From Corynebacterium kalinowskii (GTDB lineage: Bacteria; Actinomycetota; Actinomycetes; Mycobacteriales; Mycobacteriaceae), in the NCBI RefSeq assembly GCF_009734385.1, contig NZ_CP046452.1, forward strand, positions 2,356,001 to 2,420,000: 64,000 nucleotides of DNA. Direction: 5' to 3'. A model generated the notes under the pieces. That model saw nothing but the letters and a program-made list of their open reading frames with translations. It searched no databases and was not told the origin of the DNA. Below are positions 54,099 to 63,230 of the stretch, piece after piece; within the stretch, counting starts at the first letter, position 1; each line of letters begins with the position of its first letter. The translations under genes were made by a program, and so were the position numbers.

Positions 54099-56270
54099 TT
54101 AAGGATTCAACAGGCCGTTGAGCAAATCGTTGATATTAGGTGGCGGCGGCAGCTGCGGCGCAGGTGCCGGCGCTGGTGCTTGTGGTGCCGGTGCAGCTGG
54201 GGCCTCCTCGACAGGGGCTACTTGCTCAGCTGGCTTCGAAGGCTCAGCCGGTGCGCGAGACGCAGCAGGTGCCCGTGGCGCCACCGGTACCGGAGCTTGG
54301 TTGGTGTAGTACTTCTTCGGATCAGAGACGATTGCCTCAGCTTCTGGGAAGTACTCGAAGTCCTGGTTCTGGAGGGACTTGTCCATGACGGACTTCCAGA
54401 TCTGCGTCGGCAAGCCAGCACCGTACATGTTGCCGCCCCAGGTGTTGAGCAGCGGGGTGTTGTCCACGGTGCCTACCCACACGGCGGTGGACAGCTGTGG
54501 GGTTGCGCCGATCATCCAGGCATCCTTGTTGTAGCCGGTATCGCCGAGCTGCGCGGTACCCGTCTTAGCCGCGGAAGGTCGGCCGCCAGCGAGGGCGCCA
54601 TTAGACCAAGCAGCGATCGGGCCCATGGCCTTGATGGTGTTGTCGGCTGCCACCTTGGAAACGCGGCGCTCGCCTTGGTCGCCCTCGTACTGGTACAGCA
54701 CTTCGCCGTCAGCGGTTTCGACCTTTTCCACGAAGTGTGGCTTATGCCAGATGCCTTCATTGGCCAGGGTGCCCAGCGCGACGGCCATATCGAAGGGGCG
54801 AGACTGGTACTGACCGAGGATGATGCCCTCGTACGGAGTCTGACCGTTCTCGGTAAGGGTCTTTTCGATGCCCGGGATGGAGCGCGCGACGCCGAGGGCG
54901 TGAGCCATGTCTGCGGTGTCTTGTGGCCCGTTTTCCAAATCCTTCTGCAGACGGATGAAGGAGGTATTGAAAGATTCCTTCAGCGCCTGGCTAATCGAGC
55001 AAGAACCACAGGACTTGTCGAAAGCGTTGCCCACCTCAATGTTGCCGGTCTTCACCGGTGCGGAGCTGTAGTAGGCGTTCGGGGAGATGCCCTGCTGCAT
55101 TGCTGCGGCGAAGCCGAAGATTTTGAAGGTCGAACCGGTTTGGACGCCCGCGTTGGCGTAGTCCCAACCGGAAGCCTCTTCGCCGCCGTAATAACCGCGC
55201 ACAGCACCGGTGTTGTGATCGATGGTCACCGACGCGGTACGGATAGCTTCATCCTCGCCTTGCATGAGGTTGTGGACCGAATCAACGATGTTCTGCTGGA
55301 CAACCGGGTCGATGGTCGTCGTCACGCGCAGACCTCGCGTTTCGACGTCCTCCTCAGTGATACCGAGCTCAGCAAGCTCCCACATCACCTGGTTCTTGAT
55401 CAAACCGTTGGTGCCGGTGGCTTCGGTGTATGCACGGTTGAAAGCAGGATCCGAGGTTTCCGGGTAGACCAAGGTGTCGCGCTCAGCCTGAGAAAGGGTG
55501 CCGGTGGTAACCATGCCGTCAAGCACATAGTTCCAGCGTTCTTCGGCAGCCTCGCGGTTGTTCCACGGATCCAACTGGCTTGGTCGCTGAATGGACGCAG
55601 CGAGCACAGCAGCCTCGGCAGGGCCGAGCTCCGAGATATCCTTGCCAAAGTATCCCTTGGCCGCGGCGGCAACGCCATAGGAATTACGACCAAAGTAAAT
55701 GGTGTTCAGATAGGCCTCGAGGATGTCCTCCTTGGACCATTCCTTTGTCATCTTGGCTGAGTAGATCAGCTCGTGAATCTTGCGCTTGATGGAGTGTTCG
55801 TTACCCACCACGGTGTTCTTCACGTATTGCTGGGTGATGGTGGAGCCACCTCCGGCGCTGTCATCGCCACGGAGCTGTCCCAGTGCCGCACGCGCGAAGC
55901 CGGTGATGGAGTAGCCGCGGTTGGTGTAGAACTCGCGGTCTTCCGCGGCCAGTACGGCGTTGATGACCGGATCAGGAATCTTGTCGAGCTCGACATGGCT
56001 ACGGTTGCCTTCTGGCGGGACCACACGCGCCAACTCGGTGCTACTGTCCGAAGCCATGATGAGCGAGATCTGCTTGTTCACGATCTCGTTCGGCTCCGGG
56101 ACATCAGCAGCCACGTACATGCTTCCGAGCAGAAAAGCGGGGACGACGATCGCAATCGCCAGCACACCCATGAGCCAAGCCCACAGACTCTTCTGGCCCT
56201 TCTTTCGACGCCTTCCAGCCCGGTTAGCGCTGCTTGGCGTAGTTTTGCTGGTCACAGTTAGTTCGTCCAT
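54099..56270 (-). CDS. ponA: Class A penicillin-binding protein
   Basis: 723 residues. A basic N-terminus and one membrane helix (about 30-50) precede the glycosyltransferase domain: AVLAAEDREFYTNRGYSITGFARAAL with the catalytic Glu, then GGSTITQQYVKN. The transpeptidase domain has SxxK in GSTFKIFGF, SxN in SFNTSF and KTGTA in AAKTGTAQLGD. The last 75 residues form a Pro/Ala-rich tail (VAPRAPAASRAPAEP onward) of the kind seen in mycobacterial PonA1. It polymerises and cross-links peptidoglycan outside the membrane. The gene is followed by its own terminator and preceded by a DUF5318 gene 3 bases upstream. Confidence 0.96.
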   Translation of the reverse strand: MDELTVTSKTTPSSANRAGRRRKKGQKSLWAWLMGVLAIAIVVPAFLLGSMYVAADVPEPNEIVNKQISLIMASDSSTELARVVPPEGNRSHVELDKIPDPVINAVLAAEDREFYTNRGYSITGFARAALGQLRGDDSAGGGSTITQQYVKNTVVGNEHSIKRKIHELIYSAKMTKEWSKEDILEAYLNTIYFGRNSYGVAAAAKGYFGKDISELGPAEAAVLAASIQRPSQLDPWNNREAAEERWNYVLDGMVTTGTLSQAERDTLVYPETSDPAFNRAYTEATGTNGLIKNQVMWELAELGITEEDVETRGLRVTTTIDPVVQQNIVDSVHNLMQGEDEAIRTASVTIDHNTGAVRGYYGGEEASGWDYANAGVQTGSTFKIFGFAAAMQQGISPNAYYSSAPVKTGNIEVGNAFDKSCGSCSISQALKESFNTSFIRLQKDLENGPQDTADMAHALGVARSIPGIEKTLTENGQTPYEGIILGQYQSRPFDMAVALGTLANEGIWHKPHFVEKVETADGEVLYQYEGDQGERRVSKVAADNTIKAMGPIAAWSNGALAGGRPSAAKTGTAQLGDTGYNKDAWMIGATPQLSTAVWVGTVDNTPLLNTWGGNMYGAGLPTQIWKSVMDKSLQNQDFEYFPEAEAIVSDPKKYYTNQAPVPVAPRAPAASRAPAEPSKPAEQVAPVEEAPAAPAPQAPAPAPAPQLPPPPNINDLLNGLLNP

Positions 56271-56273
56271 TCC

Positions 56274-56639
56274 TTATTTTTCACTTGCCACAGTTGCCGT
56301 TTGTAGCAAGTGGTTCCATCGACAGTCCGGGCATACTTCAACAGTGTGCACCGAGAACGGCTTGTTGGTCTGCGCAATCCGCTCAATCTCATGGGAATCA
56401 CGGGCAGTTCCTGACATCTTCCCTAAGTGTTCGCCATATATCCAAAATACCTGGCGCAGGCGATCACTTTCGCAAATCGGACAGGGGTATTGCGCCGCTT
56501 CACCATGAAACTGACCCGCCGTTACCAGGAGAAAGTCTGCATCACAGATTTCCTCCTTTCGTTTTAGTCCGGCTCGCCACAATCGGAGCACACTGGCGCG
56601 CGCGAACCGATGACTCACGAGTGAACTAAAAACGACCAC
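56274..56639 (-). CDS. DUF5318 zinc-ribbon-like protein
   Basis: 121 residues from a GTG at 56639, 6 bases after a TATACT -10 box, which suggests a leaderless transcript. A GTG at 56618 and other starts are possible. KRKEEICDADFLLVTAGQFHGE, YPCPICESDRLRQVFWIYGEHLGKMSGTARDSHEI and VHTVEVCPDCRWNHLLQ are DUF5318 motifs, with CPIC and CPDC pairs likely to bind zinc. In mycobacteria the gene is next to ponA1 (Rv0049), which matches here: its stop is 3 bases before ponA. Function unknown. Confidence 0.88.
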   Translation of the reverse strand: MVVFSSLVSHRFARASVLRLWRAGLKRKEEICDADFLLVTAGQFHGEAAQYPCPICESDRLRQVFWIYGEHLGKMSGTARDSHEIERIAQTNKPFSVHTVEVCPDCRWNHLLQTATVASEK

Positions 56640-56794
56640 CGAACAAGTATATTGCCTGACCCGCTGTAACACCTAGAGCGCGAACTGAATCGATTAACAA
56701 GGTCACTGAATCGATCAAGCGTTCTCGTCAGCTAAAAAGCCCACTAGGTTGGTAGGGGTTAGTTTGAGATTCTTCGTTAGGAAGTGACTAAAAG

Positions 56795-57880
56795 TTGAGC
56801 GAATCTAAGGTTCGGGTCGCCATCGTCGGTTGTGGCAACTGCGCAACCTCCCTTGTGGAAGGCGTCCAGTTCTACCGCGACATCCCCGCAACTGAAACCG
56901 TGCCGGGTCTGATGCACGTACAGTTCGGCGACTACCACATCTCCGATGTTGAGTTCGTCGCGGCGTTTGACGTCGATGCCGACAAGGTGGGCAAGGATCT
57001 GTCTGTCGCCCTGCGCTCCAGCCAGAACTGCACGATCCAGATCGCCGAGATCCCTCACTTGGGCATCGAGGTACAGCGTGGCCCAACCCTCGACGGTCTG
57101 GGCAAGTACTACCGGGAAACCATCACTGAATCGACCGCTGAGGCAGTAGATGTCGTGGCCGCTCTCAAGGCCGCCAAGGTCGATGTAGTTGTCTCCTACC
57201 TACCGGTCGGCTCCGAGCAGGCGGACAAGTTCTACGCCCAGGCTGCCATCGACGCTGGCTGCGCCTTCGTCAACGCCCTGCCGGTGTTCATCGCCTCCGA
57301 CCCTGAGTGGGCTCAGAAGTTCGTGGACGCTGGTCTTCCAATCGTCGGCGACGACATCAAGAGCCAGGTCGGCGCCACCATCACCCACCGCGTGATGGCT
57401 CGTCTGTTTGAGGAGCGTGGCGTGCGCCTGGAGCGCACCATGCAGCTCAATGTCGGCGGCAACATGGACTTCAAGAACATGCTGGAGCGCGACCGTCTGG
57501 AATCCAAGAAGATCTCCAAGACACAGGCCGTCACCTCCAACTTGTCCGGCCCACTGGCCGGCAAGATCGATGACCGCAACGTCCACATCGGCCCATCCGA
57601 CTATGTCGAATGGCTGGATGACCGCAAGTGGGCTTATGTGCGTCTCGAGGGCAAGGCATTCGGTGAGGTGCCGCTGAACCTGGAGTACAAGCTTGAGGTC
57701 TGGGACTCCCCTAACTCTGCGGGCATCATTATCGACGCCGTCCGCGCCGCAAAGATCGCCCTGGACCGCGGGATTGCGGGCCCGATTCACCCGGCATCGT
57801 CCTACCTGATGAAGTCCCCTCCTCGTCAGCTGCCTGACGACGAGGCTCGTGCCCTGCTCGAGGAATTCATCAAGGGCTAA
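56795..57880 (+). CDS. ino1: Inositol-1-phosphate synthase
   Basis: 361 residues from a TTG start at 56795, with GGAAG upstream. [19 protein letters not shown] is the NAD-binding Rossmann motif. LQLN-type core [15 protein letters not shown] and the SKTQAVTSN and [19 protein letters not shown] segments are typical of actinobacterial Ino1. It converts glucose 6-phosphate to inositol 1-phosphate for phosphatidylinositol, mannosides and mycothiol. Length is normal for actinobacteria, shorter than the eukaryotic enzyme. Divergent from DUF5318 with about 155 bases between them. A long inverted repeat follows. Confidence 0.96.
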   Translation: MSESKVRVAIVGCGNCATSLVEGVQFYRDIPATETVPGLMHVQFGDYHISDVEFVAAFDVDADKVGKDLSVALRSSQNCTIQIAEIPHLGIEVQRGPTLDGLGKYYRETITESTAEAVDVVAALKAAKVDVVVSYLPVGSEQADKFYAQAAIDAGCAFVNALPVFIASDPEWAQKFVDAGLPIVGDDIKSQVGATITHRVMARLFEERGVRLERTMQLNVGGNMDFKNMLERDRLESKKISKTQAVTSNLSGPLAGKIDDRNVHIGPSDYVEWLDDRKWAYVRLEGKAFGEVPLNLEYKLEVWDSPNSAGIIIDAVRAAKIALDRGIAGPIHPASSYLMKSPPRQLPDDEARALLEEFIKG

Positions 57881-57891
57881 CCCTCCTTTTG

Positions 57892-57930
57892 TGGGGCTAA
57901 CTATTTTCTATATGGAAATAGTTAGCCCCA
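57892..57930. repeat. 15-bp perfect inverted repeat between ino1 and the MarR gene
   Basis: TGGGGCTAACTATTT and AAATAGTTAGCCCCA flank a 9-base loop. It lies 12 bases after the ino1 stop and 20 bases before the MarR ATG. There is no T-tract. It may terminate ino1 and also act as a MarR operator, as its AT-rich symmetric core suits MarR binding. Confidence 0.6.
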
Positions 57931-57949
57931 TTGTGGTTGTATAAGTGCC

Positions 57950-58417
57950 ATGAGCGAGACAGAGTCACTGGGAGAAAAGACACCCGAAGCCGTTTCCGAG
58001 AGCATTCGGCCAGCAATGACGAAGCTGTACGTCACCTATTTCCGCAAGGCCGCGCAGTCAGCGCTGACCGGCCCCCAGTTGACGATCCTCACCCACCTTG
58101 CAGACGGCATCCCAGAGCGCATCAGCGACGTTGCCCGCAAGGAAGGCATCCGCATGCCGACGGCATCGAACTCACTCCACCAGCTGGAGCAGCGCAACCT
58201 CGTCGAGCGCGTGCGTGACGAATCTGATCGTCGCGGCGTCTTTGTAAAGATCACTGAGGAAGGCCTGCGGGAGTTGACTCGAGTGGGCGACGAGCGCACT
58301 CAGTATTTCGCAGAGATGCTACGCACCCTCGATCAAGATGAACTGAATCTTGTTGCTGATCTAGTACCTGTGATCAATAAGATGGCAGACCTGTATTCAG
58401 TCCAAGCTCCCGAGTAG
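57950..58417 (+). CDS. MarR-family transcriptional regulator
   Basis: 155 residues. The winged HTH is in the middle: LTGPQLTILTHLADGIPERISDVARKEGIRMPTASNSLHQLEQRNLVERVRDESDRRGVFVKITEEG, with the DxR wing Arg in ESDRRGVF. N- and C-terminal helices form the dimer interface. The ATG at 57950 is 4-5 bases after a TATAAG -10 box and lacks a ribosome site, so the mRNA may be leaderless. In gene context and sequence it resembles C. glutamicum MalR, a MarR regulator linked to envelope and stress genes; this identity is only tentative. A universal stress protein gene follows on the same strand. Confidence 0.9.
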   Translation: MSETESLGEKTPEAVSESIRPAMTKLYVTYFRKAAQSALTGPQLTILTHLADGIPERISDVARKEGIRMPTASNSLHQLEQRNLVERVRDESDRRGVFVKITEEGLRELTRVGDERTQYFAEMLRTLDQDELNLVADLVPVINKMADLYSVQAPE

Positions 58418-58441
58418 TTTACCTAGGTTAAGGCCAGACCT

Positions 58442-58548
58442 GTTAGAATTGAGCTGTTTTAAGCTCGCGTTAACTGACGCGCGCTAGGTTCACCACGGGA
58501 GTCGGTGGGCGAAGTCCTCTATCTCGCTAAAGAGTGAGTTCACATTTA
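58442..58548 (+). promoter_or_regulatory. Promoter and structured leader of the universal stress protein gene
   Basis: TAGAAT (58442-58447) is a good -10 box for a transcript with a leader of about 95 bases. The leader contains GAGC/GCTC (58451-58466) and CCAC/GTGG hairpins. I recognise no known riboswitch. Confidence 0.4.
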
Positions 58549-59508
58549 ATGGCCAAAAGACCATCTAAGAAGCCCCTTGAGGGCCCTGAAATTCGAATCC
58601 TCGTAGCGTGGAAACCCCACCACGGTAGCCGTTCTGAAAGCTCGGCGGCCTTGGAATACGCTGCGTGGATCGCACGGACGACGCCGATCCGAATTCAAAT
58701 GGTCACCACGTTTGTGCGGCCGTGGCCGTCGACAAGCATTGCCAAACTCGGCGGCAAATACAAGAAATGGCATGCCAAAGAGACGCAGGCGTGCGCAGCC
58801 GAAGCGAAGAAGAGCCTGAGCGCGGCCGGGATCCCCGAGCACTATTGGGACGATGAGATCGCCCTGTTCCTTGACGGCACCTCGGAAGCCGCGCTTCTGG
58901 CGAAGGCCGCGCGAGATTTCGACGCGTCACTCATTTTGATGAGCTCGGTGGACGTGACTGTGAAGGGTCGCTTCCTCGCGGGCTCCACCATGGAGTCGCT
59001 GCTGTCCGCCACCCCAACGCCGATTGGCCTCATGCCGGAGAGCACCAAGCTGTCCAAGCGTGGCGTCACCCGCCTGACCTACGGCTTTATCGACGGCGAG
59101 CAAGACTCCGCCGCGCTGCTCGAAACAGCCACCCGCGCCACCACCTGGGACGTTCCGCTGCGCATCGTGGCGTTCGCCCCGGACATCCTCGACGATTCCA
59201 TTCTCTTGGATCCCCTCACCGTTCAAACTGAGATCTCCGTCCAGTGGCGTGAGCACCTGTTTGCCCTGCTCGACCGGGCGAAAGAAGAAGTCGCGACCGC
59301 GTTCCCGAATCTGCAGATCGAAACGGAAATCGGCAGTGGCGGCAATTGGGCCGGCGCGGTGGACGCGGTCAAGTGGAAGAAGGGCGACCTGCTCAGCCTC
59401 TCCGCGTCCCCAATGAATCCGTTGGAGCGGGTATTTGTTGGTTCCGCGACCAGCCACATCCTGCAGTTCGCGCCGGTTCCCACGATTGTTCGGCCGGTCG
59501 CTCGATGA
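58549..59508 (+). CDS. Universal stress protein family protein, divergent
   Basis: 319 residues from MAKRPSKKPLEGPEIRILVAWKPHHGSR (a start 5 codons earlier lacks support). Two Usp-like domains: EIRILVAWKP... SLILMSSVDVTVKGRFLAGSTMESLLSATPTPIGLMP, and LTYGFIDGEQDSAALLETA... LLSLSASPMNPLERVFVGSATSHILQFAPVPTIV. Both end in a degenerate G-S-x-x-x-x-L segment. The G-x2-G-x9-G(S/T) ATP motif is incomplete, so nucleotide binding is uncertain. It overlaps the SDR gene by 4 bases (ATGA). It lies downstream of the MarR regulator, possibly under its control. Confidence 0.85.
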   Translation: MAKRPSKKPLEGPEIRILVAWKPHHGSRSESSAALEYAAWIARTTPIRIQMVTTFVRPWPSTSIAKLGGKYKKWHAKETQACAAEAKKSLSAAGIPEHYWDDEIALFLDGTSEAALLAKAARDFDASLILMSSVDVTVKGRFLAGSTMESLLSATPTPIGLMPESTKLSKRGVTRLTYGFIDGEQDSAALLETATRATTWDVPLRIVAFAPDILDDSILLDPLTVQTEISVQWREHLFALLDRAKEEVATAFPNLQIETEIGSGGNWAGAVDAVKWKKGDLLSLSASPMNPLERVFVGSATSHILQFAPVPTIVRPVAR

Positions 59509-60146
59509 GGACCGCCGTCGTTACCGGCGCCAGCGGCGGCGTCGGGCTCGAAATCACGCGCCTGCTGCTTGCCGACGGCTGGGACGTCCACGCCCACTAC
59601 CGCACCGCGCCAGGCTCCCTGAACGCGCACTGGTGGCAGGCTGATTTCCCCGCTATTGACGGAGCACCTGAACTGCCTGCGTTGGACGCTTTGATCCACT
59701 GCGCCGGGGTGTGCTCGCTGGGCACTGTGTCCGAGGCACCGCTGTCAGATTGGCAGGAAGCGATGGCGGTGAACTTGTATGCCCCGATTGAGCTGACGAA
59801 GTTTTACTTGCCTGCCCTCCGAAGCGCTAGGGGCCATGTTGCGTATGTCAATTCTGGTGCTGGGCTGCGCGCTAACCCGAACTGGGGATCCTACGCAGCG
59901 TCCAAGTTCGCAGCTCGCGCCTGGTGCGACGCACTGCGGGCTGAGGAGCCAAGCATCCGCGTCACAGGGATTCATCCGGGTCGCATTGATACGCCGATGC
60001 AACGCGCCATTGTTGCCACTGAAGGCGGAGAGTACGACCCGGCACGGTACCTTTCAGCATCCACGGTGGCCAGCGCGGTCATCAATGCGCTGAACACCCC
60101 CGAAGACGGTCATCCACATGAGGTCGTTTTAAGGCCACGGGGCTAG
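59505..60146 (+). CDS. Short-chain dehydrogenase/reductase
   Basis: 213 residues. The N-terminal TGASGGVGLEITRLL is the NAD(P)-binding glycine motif (TGxxxGxG). IHCAGVCSLG contains the NNAG-type segment (HCAG), VNSGAGLRANPNWGSYAASKFAARAW holds the catalytic Ser, Tyr and Lys (YxxxK), and IHPGRIDTPM is the PG motif. Slightly shorter than usual (250). Substrate unknown. ATG at 59505 overlaps the stop of the Usp gene, so the two are coupled. Confidence 0.92.
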   Translation: MRTAVVTGASGGVGLEITRLLLADGWDVHAHYRTAPGSLNAHWWQADFPAIDGAPELPALDALIHCAGVCSLGTVSEAPLSDWQEAMAVNLYAPIELTKFYLPALRSARGHVAYVNSGAGLRANPNWGSYAASKFAARAWCDALRAEEPSIRVTGIHPGRIDTPMQRAIVATEGGEYDPARYLSASTVASAVINALNTPEDGHPHEVVLRPRG

Positions 60147-60180
60147 AGTAGGTACCTAGCACAGTCGGGAGGAGAAACAC

Positions 60181-60642
60181 ATGAGCGAAGCAGGCGGTTA
60201 CCGTATCGACCCCGAACTCGACCGGGTACCCGAAAATGGCAAGAAGCTGAAGGTCTCCGAACTCGACTTGATGGCTAACCCGGAGCTGCGTCGCAAGCGC
60301 GCAAAGCTCTCCATCAAGCAAGCCATTTGGTACACCATCGGCTCCTGCGTGGGCTCGATCGTGATCGCACTGGTGATCATCTTCATTTCGAAATCCCAAG
60401 GCGGGCCGATGTGCGTCGAGGGATCTCGCACGCTCATTTGCTCCCGCACCTTCGAGATCCTCTTCCCCGTGGTGACAGGCGGTTTTTCCTTCGCCTCCGT
60501 CATCGGCGCGATGATCATCCTCTACCGCAAGTGGAAGCGCTACGAGCTATGGCAGCCCTGGTTCGGTGTCATCTGGTTCCTCATCCCGTGGGCGATGACC
60601 ATCATGACCGGCTTCGGCACGATGGCACTCGTGGGACAGTAG
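60181..60642 (+). CDS. Hypothetical membrane protein (153 aa)
   Basis: A hydrophilic N-terminus (about 1-45, ending RRKRAKLSIKQ) is followed by three predicted membrane helices (about 47-69, 92-112 and 122-145). Between the first and second spans is a short loop with two Cys (GGPMCVEGSRTLICSRT), outside the membrane by the positive-inside rule and able to form a disulfide. I do not recognise the family, which may be restricted to corynebacteria. AGGAGAAACAC lies just ahead of the ATG. It is 34 bases behind the SDR gene and could be in the same transcript. Confidence 0.85.
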   Translation: MSEAGGYRIDPELDRVPENGKKLKVSELDLMANPELRRKRAKLSIKQAIWYTIGSCVGSIVIALVIIFISKSQGGPMCVEGSRTLICSRTFEILFPVVTGGFSFASVIGAMIILYRKWKRYELWQPWFGVIWFLIPWAMTIMTGFGTMALVGQ

Positions 60643-60682
60643 ACAGGCCTGCGGGATTTGGTTATTCAGAGTGTAAAAATTC

Positions 60683-61606
60683 CTACTTTTCGACAGTCTG
60701 CATAACCACATTCGCGCACTCTTCCTTGCCACACGTACGCTTCATCGGATCCTCCGCGCACGCGGAACACATCAAGGTCAGGGTGCGACAATCCAGGTTG
60801 CCGCAGTTTTCGAACTTGTTCGTGGCGGTGCCACAGTGCACGCAGTGGCCGAGCTGTACGAAGCCCGGGTCTTCGATGCCCATGCCGAACTCGGTATGCA
60901 TGCGCTTGTCGAAGACGTAGAGGGAGCCTTCCCACAGACCATCGTTACCGAACTTCTCGCCGTAGCGGACAATGCCGCCGTCGATTTGATAGACCTCTTG
61001 GAAGCCGCGGTTCTTCATCAACGCCGACAGAATTTCGCAGCGGATACCACCGGTGCAGTAGGAAATGACGGGCTTGTCCTTCATCCAGTCATACTTGCCG
61101 GACTCGAGTTCCGCGATGAAGTCGTGCGTCGTGGTCACATCGGGCACGACAGCATTCTTGAACTTGCCGATCTGCGCCTCCATGGCATTGCGGCCGTCGA
61201 AGAAGACAACGTCGTCGCCACGCTCTTCTACCAGCTTGTTCACCTGAGCGGGCTTCAAGTGCACGCCGCCGCCGATGACGCCATTCTCGTCAACCTTGAG
61301 CTCGCCCGGCACACCGAAGGCCACGATCTCGTCGCGTACCTTCACGGATAGGCGCGGGAAATCTTCGGCGCCACCTTCAGACCATTTGAATTCCATCCGG
61401 CCGAAGTACTCTTTGCACTTTTTTACATACTCCTTGCACGCATCCATATCGCCACCCACGGTGCCGTTGATGCCGTGCTCGGAGATGAGGATGCGACCCT
61501 TCAATGAGAGGCGCTCGCACAGCTCACGCTGCCACAGCATCACGGCCTTGGGATCCGAGATGGGCAGGAACTTGTAGTACAGGAGAATTTTGCTGATGCG
61601 TTGCAT
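60683..61606 (-). CDS. trhO: tRNA uridine(34) hydroxylase TrhO (rhodanese family)
   Basis: 307 residues. An N-terminal acylphosphatase-like domain ([34 protein letters not shown]) is followed by a rhodanese domain with the active site [22 protein letters not shown] (Cys-Thr-Gly-Gly-Ile-Arg). The C-terminus is a cysteine-rich segment ([37 protein letters not shown]) that probably binds zinc. TrhO (YceA) makes 5-hydroxyuridine at tRNA position 34. Length and motifs are standard. Its end converges on the hypothetical membrane protein gene, 40 bases apart. Confidence 0.95.
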   Translation of the reverse strand: MQRISKILLYYKFLPISDPKAVMLWQRELCERLSLKGRILISEHGINGTVGGDMDACKEYVKKCKEYFGRMEFKWSEGGAEDFPRLSVKVRDEIVAFGVPGELKVDENGVIGGGVHLKPAQVNKLVEERGDDVVFFDGRNAMEAQIGKFKNAVVPDVTTTHDFIAELESGKYDWMKDKPVISYCTGGIRCEILSALMKNRGFQEVYQIDGGIVRYGEKFGNDGLWEGSLYVFDKRMHTEFGMGIEDPGFVQLGHCVHCGTATNKFENCGNLDCRTLTLMCSACAEDPMKRTCGKEECANVVMQTVEK

Positions 61607-61612
61607 GTCTAC

Positions 61613-62146
61613 TCATTCTAGTGCCCCGATAGGGGCATTACCTAAAGCATCAACCATCGCTTCTTCCGACCCCAAACGTGGCCCCAGCAGGTACAACACG
61701 TAGATGAAGGTGGCAAAGAGGAGACAGCTCCATCGCCAGAAACGGTCCCACGGCACAGCCCGTGCAAGCATGGCTCCGATGAAGGCTCCAAGCGTATTCA
61801 GGATCAAGTCATCGGTATCGGAAATGCCCAGGGCGAACACGTACTGGAGCATTTCGATGGTGAACGATATCGCCAGGCCGAGGAGTACCGTGCGACGGAC
61901 GTCGCGAAGCAGGTGGTAGGCCAAAATGCCCAGCGGAACGAAGAGCACCATGTTGCCCACCGCATTGAACAGTGGCCCGAACCAGCTGGTGGCCGCGACG
62001 AAGTCATTGAACGGCACAAGTTGGAGCTCGCGGATGTGGTGGGCATCCTTGCGCCACAGGTGCCCGATGACGAAATAGCCCTTCAGGAGTGTGAGCAGGA
62101 CAATGACAGGCAGGTAGTAGACGAAGCTACGTGTGGAGTTGAACAC
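61613..62146 (-). CDS. VanZ family membrane protein
   Basis: 177 residues with four to five spans. The VanZ-like core includes NAVGNMVLFVPLGILAYHLLRDVRRTVLLGLAISFTIEMLQYVFALGISDTDDLILNTLGAFIGAML, with conserved N-x3-F-x-P-G and E-x2-Q-x8-R/S-D-x2-D-x3-N-x2-G. VanZ contributes to teicoplanin resistance in enterococci, but most family members have no known role. A GTG start at 62146 overlaps the end of the DUF4272 gene by 20 bases; the trhO start lies 7 bases beyond its stop, so the genes probably form an operon. Confidence 0.9.
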   Translation of the reverse strand: MFNSTRSFVYYLPVIVLLTLLKGYFVIGHLWRKDAHHIRELQLVPFNDFVAATSWFGPLFNAVGNMVLFVPLGILAYHLLRDVRRTVLLGLAISFTIEMLQYVFALGISDTDDLILNTLGAFIGAMLARAVPWDRFWRWSCLLFATFIYVLYLLGPRLGSEEAMVDALGNAPIGALE

Positions 62147-63203
62147 GATCCCATTCTGCAGCAGGGTTCGTCAGCCATGCCAGTGCCTTGTGCCACTCAA
62201 GCAGGGTGGAGCCAGTGGAACCATCGATGAAGTGATGATCTTCGGGGCGGAGCGTCTCATCGACGGCGACCCAGCGCAGGGAGCGAACGTACTCGTAAAA
62301 ATCGCAGATTTCATCCAGATCAGCAAGGGTGGTGCACTGGGCAAGGAATTCTTCGGAGCCGAGTTCTGCGATCCACGGAATAAACTCATGCGGGTGGAGG
62401 ATCGCCAGTTCATCGAGACACGGTTTCCCACGGCCCCGCATCTGTGCGGGAACTTCTAGCTTTCCCAGCACGTGAGCCAGTGGTACGAACGCGGCATAGG
62501 ACCAACTTAACTGGGGAGCCTCATTGATCACTTTCGGGGAGCGATCCCCTTGCCGCACGAGCTGTGCGAAGGCAGCCTCCTCGGGCGAAAAGGCGGCCAC
62601 TCCGTGCGGGAACCGTTCCTCGACCTGTGGGAGGATGCTGATTCCTCGGGTGTGCCACCAGGACGCCAGCTCGGAAATCGCCACGAGTGCGCAAACGCGG
62701 CTCGCGACTTCCTGAGGCGAACGGAGCAGTAGTTCGAGTTCGCTGCGCACGGGTGGCAAATTATCGAGCACGTTGATGCCCTGCACGCCCAGTTCAGCGC
62801 GGATACGGCTGGCCCGCATGCGAGCGACCGGGTGATAAGGCACGGCGTATTGGTTGACCGGCTCGAGAAGATCGTCGCCTTCCGCATTCCGCAGCTCTTT
62901 GAAATCGACCACAAAAATAGCGTTGGCTTCGCGCGCCCAGACCTCCAACCCGGAAAGATCCGGCGCATTGAACTGGTAAACGACCTCAGTGTCGCGAGTG
63001 TGCTGGACCACTGCCCACAGCCCGGCGTTCATGCTGCCCCCGGCGCGGCGCAGACCTTCCCCGTACACCAACTCACGAGTCTTACTGATAGGCCTCATAA
63101 ATGCTTCGAGGGTGGCAGGGTCCGCAATTTGCCAGAAACCAGTCGCAGTGACCCATGTCGCTGGGACGACATCTCGTACAGTCGCCAGCGCGAAAATTTT
63201 CAT
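62127..63203 (-). CDS. DUF4272 domain protein
   Basis: 358 residues. The central part (RMRASRIRAELGVQGINVLDNLPPVRSELELLLRSPQEVASRVCALVAISELASW) is the DUF4272 signature. An N-terminal alpha/beta part (MKIFALATVRDVVPATW) precedes it, and helical segments rich in Trp and Glu follow to the end. No membrane or enzyme motif is seen; the function is unknown. It is divergent from the 2H phosphoesterase gene by 27 bases and heads the DUF4272-vanZ-trhO series. The family is common in Gram-positive bacteria. Confidence 0.85.
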   Translation of the reverse strand: MKIFALATVRDVVPATWVTATGFWQIADPATLEAFMRPISKTRELVYGEGLRRAGGSMNAGLWAVVQHTRDTEVVYQFNAPDLSGLEVWAREANAIFVVDFKELRNAEGDDLLEPVNQYAVPYHPVARMRASRIRAELGVQGINVLDNLPPVRSELELLLRSPQEVASRVCALVAISELASWWHTRGISILPQVEERFPHGVAAFSPEEAAFAQLVRQGDRSPKVINEAPQLSWSYAAFVPLAHVLGKLEVPAQMRGRGKPCLDELAILHPHEFIPWIAELGSEEFLAQCTTLADLDEICDFYEYVRSLRWVAVDETLRPEDHHFIDGSTGSTLLEWHKALAWLTNPAAEWDRVQLHT

Positions 63204-63230
63204 GTCGGTGATACTACTAAGCTATTCATC

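Noticed and set aside
54042..55760. Open frame of 572 codons on the plus strand opposite ponA
   Set aside because: It is antisense to a clear penicillin-binding protein, has no recognisable domain and arises from high-GC third-position bias.
58418..58440. TTTACCTAGGTTAA palindrome as a possible DtxR box
   Set aside because: Only the central ACCTAGGT is symmetric and the DtxR consensus TTAGGTTAGGCTAACC is not met; there is no iron-related gene next to it.
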